From positions 1-8,241 of the forward strand of contig DATFBY010000127.1 of the NCBI GenBank assembly GCA_035253585.1: a stretch of DNA of 8,241 bases, given 5' to 3'. Within the stretch, counting starts at the first letter, position 1; the number at the start of each line of letters is the position of its first letter. This DNA is from DATFBY01 sp035253585. Lineage in GTDB: Bacteria > Gemmatimonadota > Gemmatimonadetes > Gemmatimonadales > Gemmatimonadaceae. The notes under the pieces are model-generated. The model saw only the letters and a list, made by a program, of their open reading frames with translations. It was not told the origin of the DNA and searched no databases. The position numbers and the translations under genes were made by a program. Positions 1 through 6,135 of the stretch are shown one piece after another.

Positions 1-1752
1 TTCGTGTCGTTCACGCTCGACCCGATGCTCTCGAGCGTGTGGCGCGATCCCGAGGTCGAGCACGGCCTCCTCGCCGACGCGAAGGACAGGAAGAAGCTCA
101 ACCCGATTCGGCGCTTCGCGCTGGCGTTCAACGAGAAGTTCGAGTCGATCGCCGAGCGCTACCCTGGGTGGCTGCGCTGGGCGCTCGGCCATCGCGGGAA
201 GGTGATGCTCCTGGCCGCCGGCTCGATCGTAGCCGCCTTCCTTATATATCCGTTGCTCGGCTTCACCTGGATGCCCGAGGGCGATGGCGGCGAGTTCAAC
301 GTCAACATCCGCGCGACGCCCGGCTCTTCGCTCGAGTACACGCTCGGCAAGGGGCGCGAGGTCGCCGAGCTACTGCGGAAGAAGCCCGAGGTCCAGTTCA
401 CGTATCTGTCCATCGGCGGTGGATTCCGCGGGACGCCCAGCAATGGGCAGGTGTTCGTGAAGCTCAAGCCGCGCGGTGAGCGCGACAAGACGCTTCAGGA
501 CATCCAGACCGAGATCCGGGCGCAGCTTCGGCAGGTTGCCGGCGTGCGGCCCGTGATTACCGGCCAGCGAACCATCTTTGGCGGATTCCGTCAGCCCATC
601 ATCGTGAACGTGCAGGGGCCCGAGCCGTCGCGTCTCAAGATCGCGGCTGATCGCGTGCTCGAGACGATTCGCGCGGTGGCTGGAACCGCCGAGCCTAACT
701 CCAGCGATGAGGGGGAGATTCCTCAGCTCGATGTGCAGGTCGATCGGCAGCAGGCGTGGGCGGCCGGCGTCGGTATTGGGAGCATCGCGTCGACGTTGCA
801 GCCGCTGTTCGCCGGCGAGCGCGCGACGTTGTGGGAGGATCCGCAGGGGTACTCGCACGACGTCGTCGTCATCTACCCCGATTCGATGCGTCGCTCGGCG
901 GCCAGCGTAGCAGATATACCCGTGCCGAGCACCAATTCGAATCCGGAGACCGGTCAGGCTAGTCTCATTCCGCTGTCGCAGGTGGCCGACATCAGAGCGG
1001 GCGTGGGTCCGCAGACAATCGAGCGTCGCGCGCTGGAGCGTCAGATCTCCATCTCGACCGGTGTTCTGCCTGACTACAACATGGGCGACGTTGCCGATCG
1101 TGTGCGTACCGCGATCGATTCGGTTGGGTTGCCGCCGGGCTATCGAACCGTGTTCACGGGTGACGTGCAGAATCTGGCCGAAACCAAGGGGTACGTGCTC
1201 GAAGCCATCCTGTTGGCTGTCGTGTTCATCTATCTGATTCTGGCGTCATTGTTCGGGAGCTTCACGCAGCCGTTGTCGATCATGTTGGCGCTGCCGCTGA
1301 GCTTCATTGGCGTCGCGCTCGCGTTGCTGGTGACGCGAGGGAATCTCAACGTGATGACGATGATTGGAATCATCATGTTGATGGGGCTCGTCACCAAGAA
1401 CGGAATTCTGCTGATCGATTTCACCAATCATCAGCGCGAGAACGGCATGGCGCGCTTGGAGGCGTTGTTGTCGGCGGCACGCATCCGGTTGCGCCCGATC
1501 ATCATGACGACGGTGGCGATGATCTTCGGCATGCTCCCGCTCGCGTTAGGCCTGGGTGAGGGGTCGGAGACCAGAGCTCCGATGGCGCGTGCGGTGATCG
1601 GCGGTCTGCTGACGTCGACGTTGTTGACGTTGGTAGTCGTGCCCGTTGTGTACACGTTGCTCGACGACTTCGGATTGGTTCTGAAAAAGCGCAAGCATCG
1701 CGCAGAGGAGCCGCACGGTACGGCAGAGCCGGAGCCTGCGATCGGCGACTGA
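1..1752 (+). CDS. RND-family efflux transporter (AcrB/HAE1-like), C-terminal part; 5' end outside window
   Basis: Inner-membrane proton-driven pump subunit that exports hydrophobic or amphiphilic compounds with a periplasmic adaptor and an outer-membrane channel. The frame is open from the first base, and the first residues ('FVSFTLDPMLSS') match the RND motif just after TM6, so the codon at 4 is internal. About 580 of the usual 1000-1050 residues are present. Counting from codon 4: TM7 about 66-86, the periplasmic porter/docking loop about 90-395, then five segments at about 397-419, 424-444, 449-472, 498-517 and 531-555. 'GLVTKNGILLIDF' (461-473) carries Lys465, the likely TM10 proton-relay lysine, and 'PMARAVIGGL' (526-535) is a family signature. 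The tail is charged and cytoplasmic. The relay aspartates of TM4 lie upstream of the window. Substrate cannot be told. Adaptor genes would be expected upstream. The reading is intact with no frameshift. Confidence 0.95.
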   Translation, partial: FVSFTLDPMLSSVWRDPEVEHGLLADAKDRKKLNPIRRFALAFNEKFESIAERYPGWLRWALGHRGKVMLLAAGSIVAAFLIYPLLGFTWMPEGDGGEFNVNIRATPGSSLEYTLGKGREVAELLRKKPEVQFTYLSIGGGFRGTPSNGQVFVKLKPRGERDKTLQDIQTEIRAQLRQVAGVRPVITGQRTIFGGFRQPIIVNVQGPEPSRLKIAADRVLETIRAVAGTAEPNSSDEGEIPQLDVQVDRQQAWAAGVGIGSIASTLQPLFAGERATLWEDPQGYSHDVVVIYPDSMRRSAASVADIPVPSTNSNPETGQASLIPLSQVADIRAGVGPQTIERRALERQISISTGVLPDYNMGDVADRVRTAIDSVGLPPGYRTVFTGDVQNLAETKGYVLEAILLAVVFIYLILASLFGSFTQPLSIMLALPLSFIGVALALLVTRGNLNVMTMIGIIMLMGLVTKNGILLIDFTNHQRENGMARLEALLSAARIRLRPIIMTTVAMIFGMLPLALGLGEGSETRAPMARAVIGGLLTSTLLTLVVVPVVYTLLDDFGLVLKKRKHRAEEPHGTAEPEPAIGD

Positions 1753-1774
1753 GAAAATTGAATGGCGATGGTGA

Positions 1775-1804
1775 AGCGGCGGTCGAGATTTCTCGGCCGC
1801 CGCT
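1775..1804. terminator. Hairpin between convergent genes, probable bidirectional terminator
   Basis: The arms agcggcgg (1775-1782) and ccgccgct (1797-1804) are perfectly complementary. Inside them a T/G wobble is followed by cgag/ctcg around an attt loop, giving about 13 paired positions. It lies 22 bases after the transporter stop and 7 bases beyond the S24 gene stop on the other strand. No long T-run follows directly on the plus strand (gactattt). On the minus strand a short T-run (caatttt) follows only after about a dozen bases. The stem is strong but the U-tract is weak on both sides, so termination is inferred mainly from stem strength and the tail-to-tail position. Confidence 0.6.
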
Positions 1805-1811
1805 GACTATT

Positions 1812-2525
1812 TCAGCGCTCTCTATGGCTGCACCACACCATCACCACCGTCCCAACCACCAGTCGATCGTCGCGCGGAATGGTGATCGGTGCTCTCGACG
1901 CATCCAGCGACGCCAGCTCGATCGTACGCGGTCTGAGCGCCGCCACACGCTTGCACACATATCCATCCTCGGGATGCCGGGCGACGATCACCGCGTTCTT
2001 CTTCACCGGATCGCCCACCCGCACCAGCACGGTATCTCCCGTGTGCATCAGCGGCTCCATGCTATCGCCGATGATCCTGAGCGATACGTACCGGCCGTTC
2101 GGCACGTCATTCGGTAGCTCGATCCACGTGTCGCACGGTTCTTCCCAAAGCTCCCGGCCTACGCCGGCGGCAACGCCGAGCTCCACTACCGGACTGGCGC
2201 GCTCAGAGGCAGCCACGTCGAGCACGTGCACCGGCGATCCGTGTATGACGGCCGGCCGTTCGGGCGGCCGTTCGTAGACACGACGCACCGGTGCCTGACG
2301 AGCGCGCACCCTCGCCATCATCCGCTCACCCGCGGCCAGGAGCTGCGCCTCGGTCCAGCGCTTCCGATCTCGATCGCGCACCTCGGCCGCGATCCAATCC
2401 ACGAAGCGTTTGCTCCTCCACAACGGAGAATGGACACCGCTGTTCACATAGTCGTGGACCAACTCGACGAGCGCCGCTTCCTCGCGCTCGGCCGCCTCGC
2501 GTGCTCGCCTGTCTCGGTCGTTCAT
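1812..2525 (-). CDS. LexA/CI-like S24 peptidase (self-cleaving regulator candidate)
   Basis: A 237-residue protein whose C-terminal half (about 112-232) is an S24/LexA-type serine peptidase. The nucleophile is Ser155 in 'IIGDSMEP' and the general-base lysine is Lys192 in 'YVCKRV', followed by the typical 'VVGTVVMVW' strand. 'VAAG' at 118-121 resembles the Ala-Gly bond LexA cuts in itself. The family comprises repressors or UmuD-like proteins that self-cleave when activated RecA filaments form. The N-terminal half is highly charged and helical (1-80, Arg/Glu/Ala rich), and I see no clear helix-turn-helix, so direct DNA binding is uncertain. ATG 2525 overlaps the upstream gene's stop as ATGA and is preceded by a near-perfect Shine-Dalgarno, so translational coupling is likely. 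It is the last gene of a three-gene operon. It could control the sigma-like neighbour by binding it, or repress the operon. The catalytic domain call is firm; its targets are unknown. Confidence 0.85.
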   Translation of the reverse strand: MNDRDRRAREAAEREEAALVELVHDYVNSGVHSPLWRSKRFVDWIAAEVRDRDRKRWTEAQLLAAGERMMARVRARQAPVRRVYERPPERPAVIHGSPVHVLDVAASERASPVVELGVAAGVGRELWEEPCDTWIELPNDVPNGRYVSLRIIGDSMEPLMHTGDTVLVRVGDPVKKNAVIVARHPEDGYVCKRVAALRPRTIELASLDASRAPITIPRDDRLVVGTVVMVWCSHRER

Positions 2526-3286
2526 GCTGCATCACCTCCATTCCCGATGCCGGCATCGCAGCGCCGGCCCTTGCGCTCCGACCTGCCTGCGCGCACACGC
2601 TCGAAGAATCGCTGCAGCTCCTTCTGCTCGTCAGGCGGGAAGGACGTCACATGCGTGTACGCGGCTGCGCGCAGTCGAGATCTGAGCCGCGAGCTTCGCT
2701 GCGCGGCGGCGTCGTAGCTCACTTTCAGCCATTCCGCGATCCTGGTGAGCGGTACCCGCTCTCCGAGATAGGACAGCAGCTCCCACTCCTGCTCGCTGAG
2801 CCCGCCAGCGAGATAAAGCGCGAGTCGGCGCAACGCCCGCGACAATGTGTGCAACTCGGCGTGCGCCCCGCCGCTGGCGCGTAACGAATGCTCCGAGCAG
2901 AGTGAACGAACGACCGGTTCCTCGTGCGGCTCACCTCCAGCAGCGGCGTCGGCTCCGTATGCCTGACGAGTCCGTTCCTGACGCCGCAGGTTGAGGAAAC
3001 GATGCCGTACGCTCACGACCAGGTAGTGCGTGAGCGAGCGTGGCAGCGTGGCGTCTTTGGCGATGAGCTTCAGCGCCGCGTCGTCGAGCACATCCATGAT
3101 GCAGGTGTTCCACTCGGCCCTCGGAATCCGGGCGCGGCGCGCGTACTCCTCGAGTGGTGGATAGAATCGCGCGAAGTACTCCGCCCATGCCCACCGGTCG
3201 TCGCACCGCATCGCCTGCACCAGCATCGCGTCCGTGACGTCGCGGTACTTTCGCGAATCGCGGCGCACTCGACGAAGATTCCGCAC
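2522..3286 (-). CDS. Divergent sigma-70/ECF-like factor
   Basis: A 254-residue protein resembling a small sigma factor that would direct RNA polymerase to its own promoters. Residues about 20-108 look like region 2 ('DAMLVQAMRCDDRWAWAEYFARF', then 'LPRSLTHYLVVSVRHRFLNLRR'). Residues about 163-208 look like region 4, with a helix-turn-helix around 'VPLTRIAEWLKVSYDAAAQR'. The usual acidic D-x-x-Q-E-like core-binding stretch of region 2.2 is replaced by 'EWNTCIMDVLDDAAL' (58-72), so the family match is divergent. A basic tail of about 45 residues (209-254) follows region 4. The start is GTG 3286: an in-frame TGA lies directly before it, and GGAG sits four bases upstream. It is 45 bp downstream of the annealing-like gene and overlaps the S24 gene by four bases (ATGA). 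No classical anti-sigma gene is present; the S24 protein might fill that role. It could alternatively be a phage late regulator of sigma-like fold. Confidence 0.7.
   Translation of the reverse strand: MRNLRRVRRDSRKYRDVTDAMLVQAMRCDDRWAWAEYFARFYPPLEEYARRARIPRAEWNTCIMDVLDDAALKLIAKDATLPRSLTHYLVVSVRHRFLNLRRQERTRQAYGADAAAGGEPHEEPVVRSLCSEHSLRASGGAHAELHTLSRALRRLALYLAGGLSEQEWELLSYLGERVPLTRIAEWLKVSYDAAAQRSSRLRSRLRAAAYTHVTSFPPDEQKELQRFFERVRAGRSERKGRRCDAGIGNGGDAA
2531..2539 (-). promoter_or_regulatory. Strong ribosome binding site for the S24 gene
   Basis: Read on the minus strand, GGAGGTGAT is followed by five bases and ATG (2525-2523). This is close to a full complement of the 16S rRNA 3' end. It lies inside the last codons of the sigma-like gene and fixes the S24 start. 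It is far stronger than other sites in the window, which suggests the S24 protein is made in larger amounts than its neighbours. Confidence 0.8.
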
Positions 3287-3331
3287 TCAGCTCCGGCTCC
3301 CAGCGCCCCAGGTTGTTCGAGATTCCTCTCC

Positions 3332-3970
3332 TCATGGATAGGACACGGGAGGTTGACACGAGCTGGGATTCGCTCGCCGTCTGATCCAGTTGCGAAGTCG
3401 CCGGCCGACGTGCTCGAGCGTGGCTGCGGGGAGCGATGCATCCATGAGCCGCTTTCTGATCGACGCCGCCCGTGCTTCACGCATTCCCACCCATTGCGCG
3501 GGCTCCAACAGCCGCAGCACATCCGCCAACGCGTCGGCCCGTTCCTGCAACGCCGCATCGATGATCTTCGGCTCGCGCACGGCGCTGAAAGCGATCGGCC
3601 GATGCCCGTACCGCACTCGCGCGCGATCGACCTTTTCCATCTCCTCGCGACTAGGCCGCCGACGCGATGCCGTAAAGCCGAGATTGGCGAGCGCTCGGCC
3701 GATCGCCGAGGTCTCAGTGTTCTCGAGGCACGCGACCAGGTTGACGTCGCCATCTCCCTGCCGCTCCGATGCCCATCCTGTTGCTGAAGGCTCGCGGTCC
3801 TCACTCTCTCGGTAGACTGCGGCGCGGAACGTCACCTCTGCGTCAGTGCGCGAGACCAGATGCGTGACGATCCTCCCGCGCGGGTACCGCTCGTAGAACA
3901 TCGAGATGCGATCAGCGACCAGCGCATAGTCGCCGAGCTCGAAAGTCGGGTCGGTCTTGGGCACATCCAC
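3332..3970 (-). CDS. Phage ERF/Rad52-like single-strand annealing protein candidate
   Basis: A 212-residue protein. The N-terminal ~100 residues carry a pattern familiar from phage and prophage annealing-type proteins. It has 'YALVADRISMFYERYPRG' (15-32), alternating strands to about 70, then 'CLENTETSAIGRALANLGF' (81-99), which matches the widespread 'ENxETSAxGRALGxxG' signature. Such proteins pair complementary single strands during recombination. The C-terminal half (100-212) is helical and very basic, with no motif I recognise, and could bind DNA or a partner. Two starts are possible: GTG 3970, or GTG 3964, which has GGAG five bases upstream and is perhaps the better one; the difference is two codons. 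It is the first gene of the operon, behind a good promoter. No phage structural, integrase or replication genes are nearby, so this looks like a domesticated or residual module. The signature is recognised from memory of the family, so the molecular role is moderately sure. Confidence 0.6.
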   Translation of the reverse strand: MDVPKTDPTFELGDYALVADRISMFYERYPRGRIVTHLVSRTDAEVTFRAAVYRESEDREPSATGWASERQGDGDVNLVACLENTETSAIGRALANLGFTASRRRPSREEMEKVDRARVRYGHRPIAFSAVREPKIIDAALQERADALADVLRLLEPAQWVGMREARAASIRKRLMDASLPAATLEHVGRRLRNWIRRRANPSSCQPPVSYP

Positions 3971-3988
3971 TCCAGAAGCCGGGGAGCG

Positions 3989-4017
3989 AAGATAGCCCGA
4001 AGAAATACCGAAGGCAA
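3989..4017 (-). promoter_or_regulatory. Sigma-70-type promoter of the annealing/sigma/S24 operon
   Basis: On the minus strand, TTGCCT (4017-4012) and TATCTT (3994-3989) are separated by exactly 17 bases. Transcription would begin near 3982, leaving a 12-18 base leader before GTG 3970/3964. No other promoter is obvious between the three minus-strand genes. The heptad inverted repeat begins five bases upstream of the -35 box. Confidence 0.65.
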
Positions 4018-4022
4018 GGGGC

Positions 4023-4119
4023 GGGAAGCGGGAAGTGGGAAGCGCAGGCGGAGACGGTACTCATCAGGTGTGCCCGCGCTTCCCACTTCCCGCTTCCCAC
4101 TTCCCGCTTCCCACTTCCC
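4023..4119. repeat. Heptad-built long inverted repeat
   Basis: The left arm is three 7-base units (GGGAAGC, GGGAAGT, GGGAAGC; 4023-4043). The right arm is three exact 14-base tandem copies of GCTTCCCACTTCCC (4078-4119), i.e. six alternating heptads of the complementary sequence. Positions 4023-4045 and 4076-4098 pair perfectly over 23 bp around a 30-base spacer, and the extra right-arm copies allow the arms to pair in other registers. No open frame of note covers it. It fills much of the divergent region between the minus-strand operon and the polyampholyte gene. It may be a dispersed genomic repeat, a terminator or upstream control DNA. No transposase or transposon-type ends are visible. Confidence 0.9.
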
Positions 4120-4157
4120 GCACTGCATCACTCCGTTCCATCTCGCATTCGTTCTTC

Positions 4158-4186
4158 TTGACGTTTCCTCGCGGCGAGTGTATTGG
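4158..4186 (+). promoter_or_regulatory. Candidate promoter for the polyampholyte gene
   Basis: TTGACG (4158-4163) and TATTGG (4181-4186) are 17 bases apart. The -35 is good and the -10 poor, lacking the final T. Transcription would start near 4193, giving a leader of about 110 bases that contains the 4204-4229 palindrome. Confidence 0.35.
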
Positions 4187-4203
4187 GGGATTCGAAAGCA
4201 CGA

Positions 4204-4229
4204 CCATGTGCGCGCACCTCGGCACATGG
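4204..4229. promoter_or_regulatory. Palindrome in the leader of the polyampholyte gene
   Basis: CCATGTGC (4204-4211) and GCACATGG (4222-4229) form a perfect 8-bp inverted repeat around ten bases. The left part also contains the self-complementary GTGCGCGCAC (4208-4217). It lies about 18 bases beyond the candidate -10 and 72 bases before the ATG. It could be a dimer-binding operator or a leader hairpin. No T-run follows, so it is not a terminator. Confidence 0.4.
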
Positions 4230-4290
4230 GCTGCAGCACGCACAAAAAGAAAACGATCGCGTCTACCGCGACCGCCGACACACACCTGAG

Positions 4291-4296
4291 AGGAGG
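4291..4296 (+). promoter_or_regulatory. Consensus ribosome binding site
   Basis: AGGAGG is followed by five bases (cgaca) and ATG 4302. It is a full Shine-Dalgarno core and fixes the start of the polyampholyte gene. Confidence 0.85.
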
Positions 4297-4301
4297 CGAC
4301 A

Positions 4302-4874
4302 ATGCCGCGTGGTGACGACTACAACGACGACTTCGAGCGAGATGACGAAGAGGAGTCGTCATTCGGCGGAGGCGGCGCCTCGTACGACGATGACGAGGAC
4401 GAAGAAGGCAGTTGGGGCATGACCGGCGACCGCAGCGATTCCCTCTGGGATAGCACGGACGACTCCGACGACGAAGAAAGCGAAGGCGTGGAGTCGGCCG
4501 ATGAAGAGGAGGACGAAGACACCGCCGTCCTCGGCGGCGCCATGGCCGGCGGACGCGGCCGCGGCGCGCGTGGTGGTGGAGGCGGAGCCGGTGGAGGAAC
4601 GATGGGCGGCACCAGTGCCGGCGGTGGCGGCCGCCAAGCAGCAAAGACGACGGGCACTGCAACTCGCAGCGCTGGTCCCTCGAAGTCAGCCGCCAAGAAA
4701 GGCGGCCGCTCCGCGGCAAAGAGAGGCGGCGCGAAGAAAGCCGCCAAGAGTGCTCGCAAGTCGGGCGGCAAGAAAGCAGGCGCGCGCAAAGCGTCCTCCA
4801 GGAAAGGCGGAGCTCGGAAGGGCGGCAAGAAGGGCGGCGCTCGCAAAGGCGGGAAGAAGCGCGCCCGTCGCTAG
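4302..4874 (+). CDS. Charge-segregated protein with histone H1-like basic tail
   Basis: A 190-residue low-complexity protein in three parts. Residues 1-74 are dominated by Asp, Glu and Ser, with only 'GMTGDRSDSLWDS' (39-51) more complex. Residues 77-112 are mostly glycine with a few arginines. Residues 113-190 are Lys/Arg/Ala/Gly/Ser rich with repeats such as 'KGGARKGGKKGGARKGGKK'. The tail resembles histone H1-like bacterial proteins (AlgP, Hc1 and the HupB tail), which bind DNA or RNA through charge. The acidic head could fold back on the tail or bind other basic proteins. Cellular role is inferred only: nucleoid or RNA condensation is plausible. No signal peptide or membrane segment is seen. 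A consensus ribosome site and a following terminator support a real, probably well-expressed monocistronic gene. Long open frames on the opposite strand here reflect composition. Repeats in the tail invite length variation between strains. Confidence 0.85.
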   Translation: MPRGDDYNDDFERDDEEESSFGGGGASYDDDEDEEGSWGMTGDRSDSLWDSTDDSDDEESEGVESADEEEDEDTAVLGGAMAGGRGRGARGGGGGAGGGTMGGTSAGGGGRQAAKTTGTATRSAGPSKSAAKKGGRSAAKRGGAKKAAKSARKSGGKKAGARKASSRKGGARKGGKKGGARKGGKKRARR

Positions 4875-4896
4875 GCGCTCTCACTCAGCCACACGC

Positions 4897-4935
4897 AACG
4901 GCGGGAGCGCTCAGGCGTCCCGCCGTTTCGCTTTT
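4897..4935 (+). terminator. Rho-independent terminator after the polyampholyte gene
   Basis: AACGGCGGGA (4897-4906) pairs perfectly with TCCCGCCGTT (4918-4927). The stem continues as CGC/GCG (4908-4910/4915-4917) past a one-base bulge to a tcag loop. It is followed by t-cg-ctttt (4928-4935). It starts 22 bases after the stop codon and ends 25 bases before the kinase-like ATG, so it separates the two transcription units. Confidence 0.8.
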
Positions 4936-4960
4936 GCACTCGGCGAAATACCTTCAGCAC

Positions 4961-6121
4961 ATGGCGCGCACCCAGACGAGCACCCGGCGCGAGCACCCCG
5001 AGCAACGTGACATCGGCAACGCACTCGCGCGTACGATCGACGTCGAGCACGTGATCCAGGAAGTGACGCAGGAAACCCGACGCGCCTTCCCCACCGACGC
5101 ACTCGCCATCGCGCTGGCCGATGAGAGCACGGGCGAGCTGCGCGTCGCGCATCACGTCGGCTTCGACGAGAGCGCCGACGCGCTCGACAAACGGCTCCGA
5201 AGCTCGTGGGCTCGGGCACTCGCCGACGCGCGCCCTGTCAAGCACAAGGCGCACAGCAACGTCGAGCTCACCGTCCCGATCACCGCCAATGGCACACCAC
5301 TCGGCGCCATCACGCTGGCCGCCGATCTCGCCGACTCCCCTCGACGTCTGGAGGAAGCCGAGTCGTTGTTAGGCGCGCTGGCCACGCAGAGCGCGGCGGC
5401 GATCGAGCGGGCCCGGCTCGTCAGGCAAATGGAGCGTAAGCGGCGCCTCGAAGCGATCGGCGAAGTAGCGGCGGCGATCGCCAACGAGCTGCGTAACCCG
5501 CTTTTCGGCATCTCGTCCGCGGCGCAGCTGCTCCGTTTCCGCGCCCGCGAAGATCCGGTGCTCGAGCGCAACGTCGGCCGAATTCTCCGCGAGGTCGAGC
5601 GACTCAACGCGCTGGTCGGCGACCTGCTCGACTACGGCGCGCCACGCCCGCTCACGCTCGCGCCAGGCGACCCGGACGCGGTGTGGGATGAGGTCATCGA
5701 GGGGAATCGCGGACTCCTCGAGAGCCGCGCCATCAAGCTCGAGCGCAAGCGGGCCGAGCACCGCGTCAAAGTCGCGCTCGATCGCGAACGGCTCGGCGAG
5801 GTTTTCCTCAACGTGCTGACCAACGCGGTTGAAGCGGCGCCTGACACGAGCATCATCACGCTCACTGCCACGTCGCTGCCTAACGGGGGCTGGCGCTGCG
5901 CACTTCGCAATCCCGGAGAGCCGATTCCCGCCGATGTGCTCGCGCGCGTCTTCGAGCTCTTCTTCTCCACCAAGCGTGGCGGCACTGGGCTCGGCCTCGC
6001 TCTGTCGCGCCGCATCGTCGACGAGCATCACGGCGTCATCGGGATAGACAGCAGCGCCGAAGGGACGACGCTCACCATAACGCTCCCGCCCCTGCCCGCT
6101 TCGTCGCCGGCCACGCGCTAG
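4961..6121 (+). CDS. GAF-domain histidine-kinase-like protein lacking the phospho-accepting His
   Basis: A 386-residue soluble protein with no membrane segment. A GAF-like sensor domain covers about residues 15-150. A short coiled link leads to a dimerisation (HisKA-like) helix pair at about 153-225, and an ATPase domain covers about 265-378. In the H-box, 'AIANELRNPLFGIS' (172-185) has Asn175 (codon AAC, 5483-5485) where kinases have His ('AHEIRNPL'). The N-box is intact ('FLNVLTNAVEAA', Asn284 and Asn288), as are the F-box ('ELFFSTK') and G2 box ('GGTGLGLAL'). The G1 box 'RNPGEPIP' has Asn317 in place of the adenine-binding Asp and loses one Gly. Autophosphorylation at the usual site is therefore not possible; ATP binding is uncertain. 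ATG 4961 was chosen; an in-frame TTG at 4934 would run into the upstream terminator. No response regulator is adjacent. The hydrolase-fold gene follows 14 bases later, probably cotranscribed. It is likely a pseudokinase acting as a ligand-responsive scaffold. Confidence 0.88.
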   Translation: MARTQTSTRREHPEQRDIGNALARTIDVEHVIQEVTQETRRAFPTDALAIALADESTGELRVAHHVGFDESADALDKRLRSSWARALADARPVKHKAHSNVELTVPITANGTPLGAITLAADLADSPRRLEEAESLLGALATQSAAAIERARLVRQMERKRRLEAIGEVAAAIANELRNPLFGISSAAQLLRFRAREDPVLERNVGRILREVERLNALVGDLLDYGAPRPLTLAPGDPDAVWDEVIEGNRGLLESRAIKLERKRAEHRVKVALDRERLGEVFLNVLTNAVEAAPDTSIITLTATSLPNGGWRCALRNPGEPIPADVLARVFELFFSTKRGGTGLGLALSRRIVDEHHGVIGIDSSAEGTTLTITLPPLPASSPATR

Positions 6122-6135
6122 GCGCCGCGGTTCGT

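Noticed and set aside
3353..3358. TTGACA on the plus strand as a promoter -35
   Set aside because: No -10-like sequence lies 16-18 bases downstream, and no plus-strand gene follows.
2931..3359. Alternative frame starting at 3359 as an N-terminal extension of the sigma-like protein through a frameshift
   Set aside because: The GTG at 3286 directly follows an in-frame TGA and has a ribosome site, and the region 2-like domain begins soon after. No extension is needed.
2924..3787. 287-codon plus-strand open frame opposite the sigma-like and annealing-like genes
   Set aside because: The product is low in hydrophobic pattern and shows no motifs, whereas the minus-strand frames carry recognisable domains.
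1812..3970. Complete prophage
   Set aside because: No integrase, structural, lysis or attachment-site features are visible. The flanking transporter and intergenic sequences look like ordinary chromosome.
4078..4119. CRISPR-like array
   Set aside because: The 14-base units are directly adjacent with no spacers and no cas genes, so it is a tandem repeat.
3832..4884. 350-codon open frame on the minus strand across the control region and the polyampholyte gene
   Set aside because: It is antisense to a gene with a consensus ribosome site, runs through the heptad repeat, and its Arg/Leu/Ser-rich product has no recognisable domain. It reflects the biased composition of the sense gene.
4934..4960. 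TTG at 4934 as an upstream start for the kinase-like protein
   Set aside because: It overlaps the T-run of the terminator of the previous gene, has no ribosome site, and adds only nine residues outside the domain. ATG 4961 is simpler.
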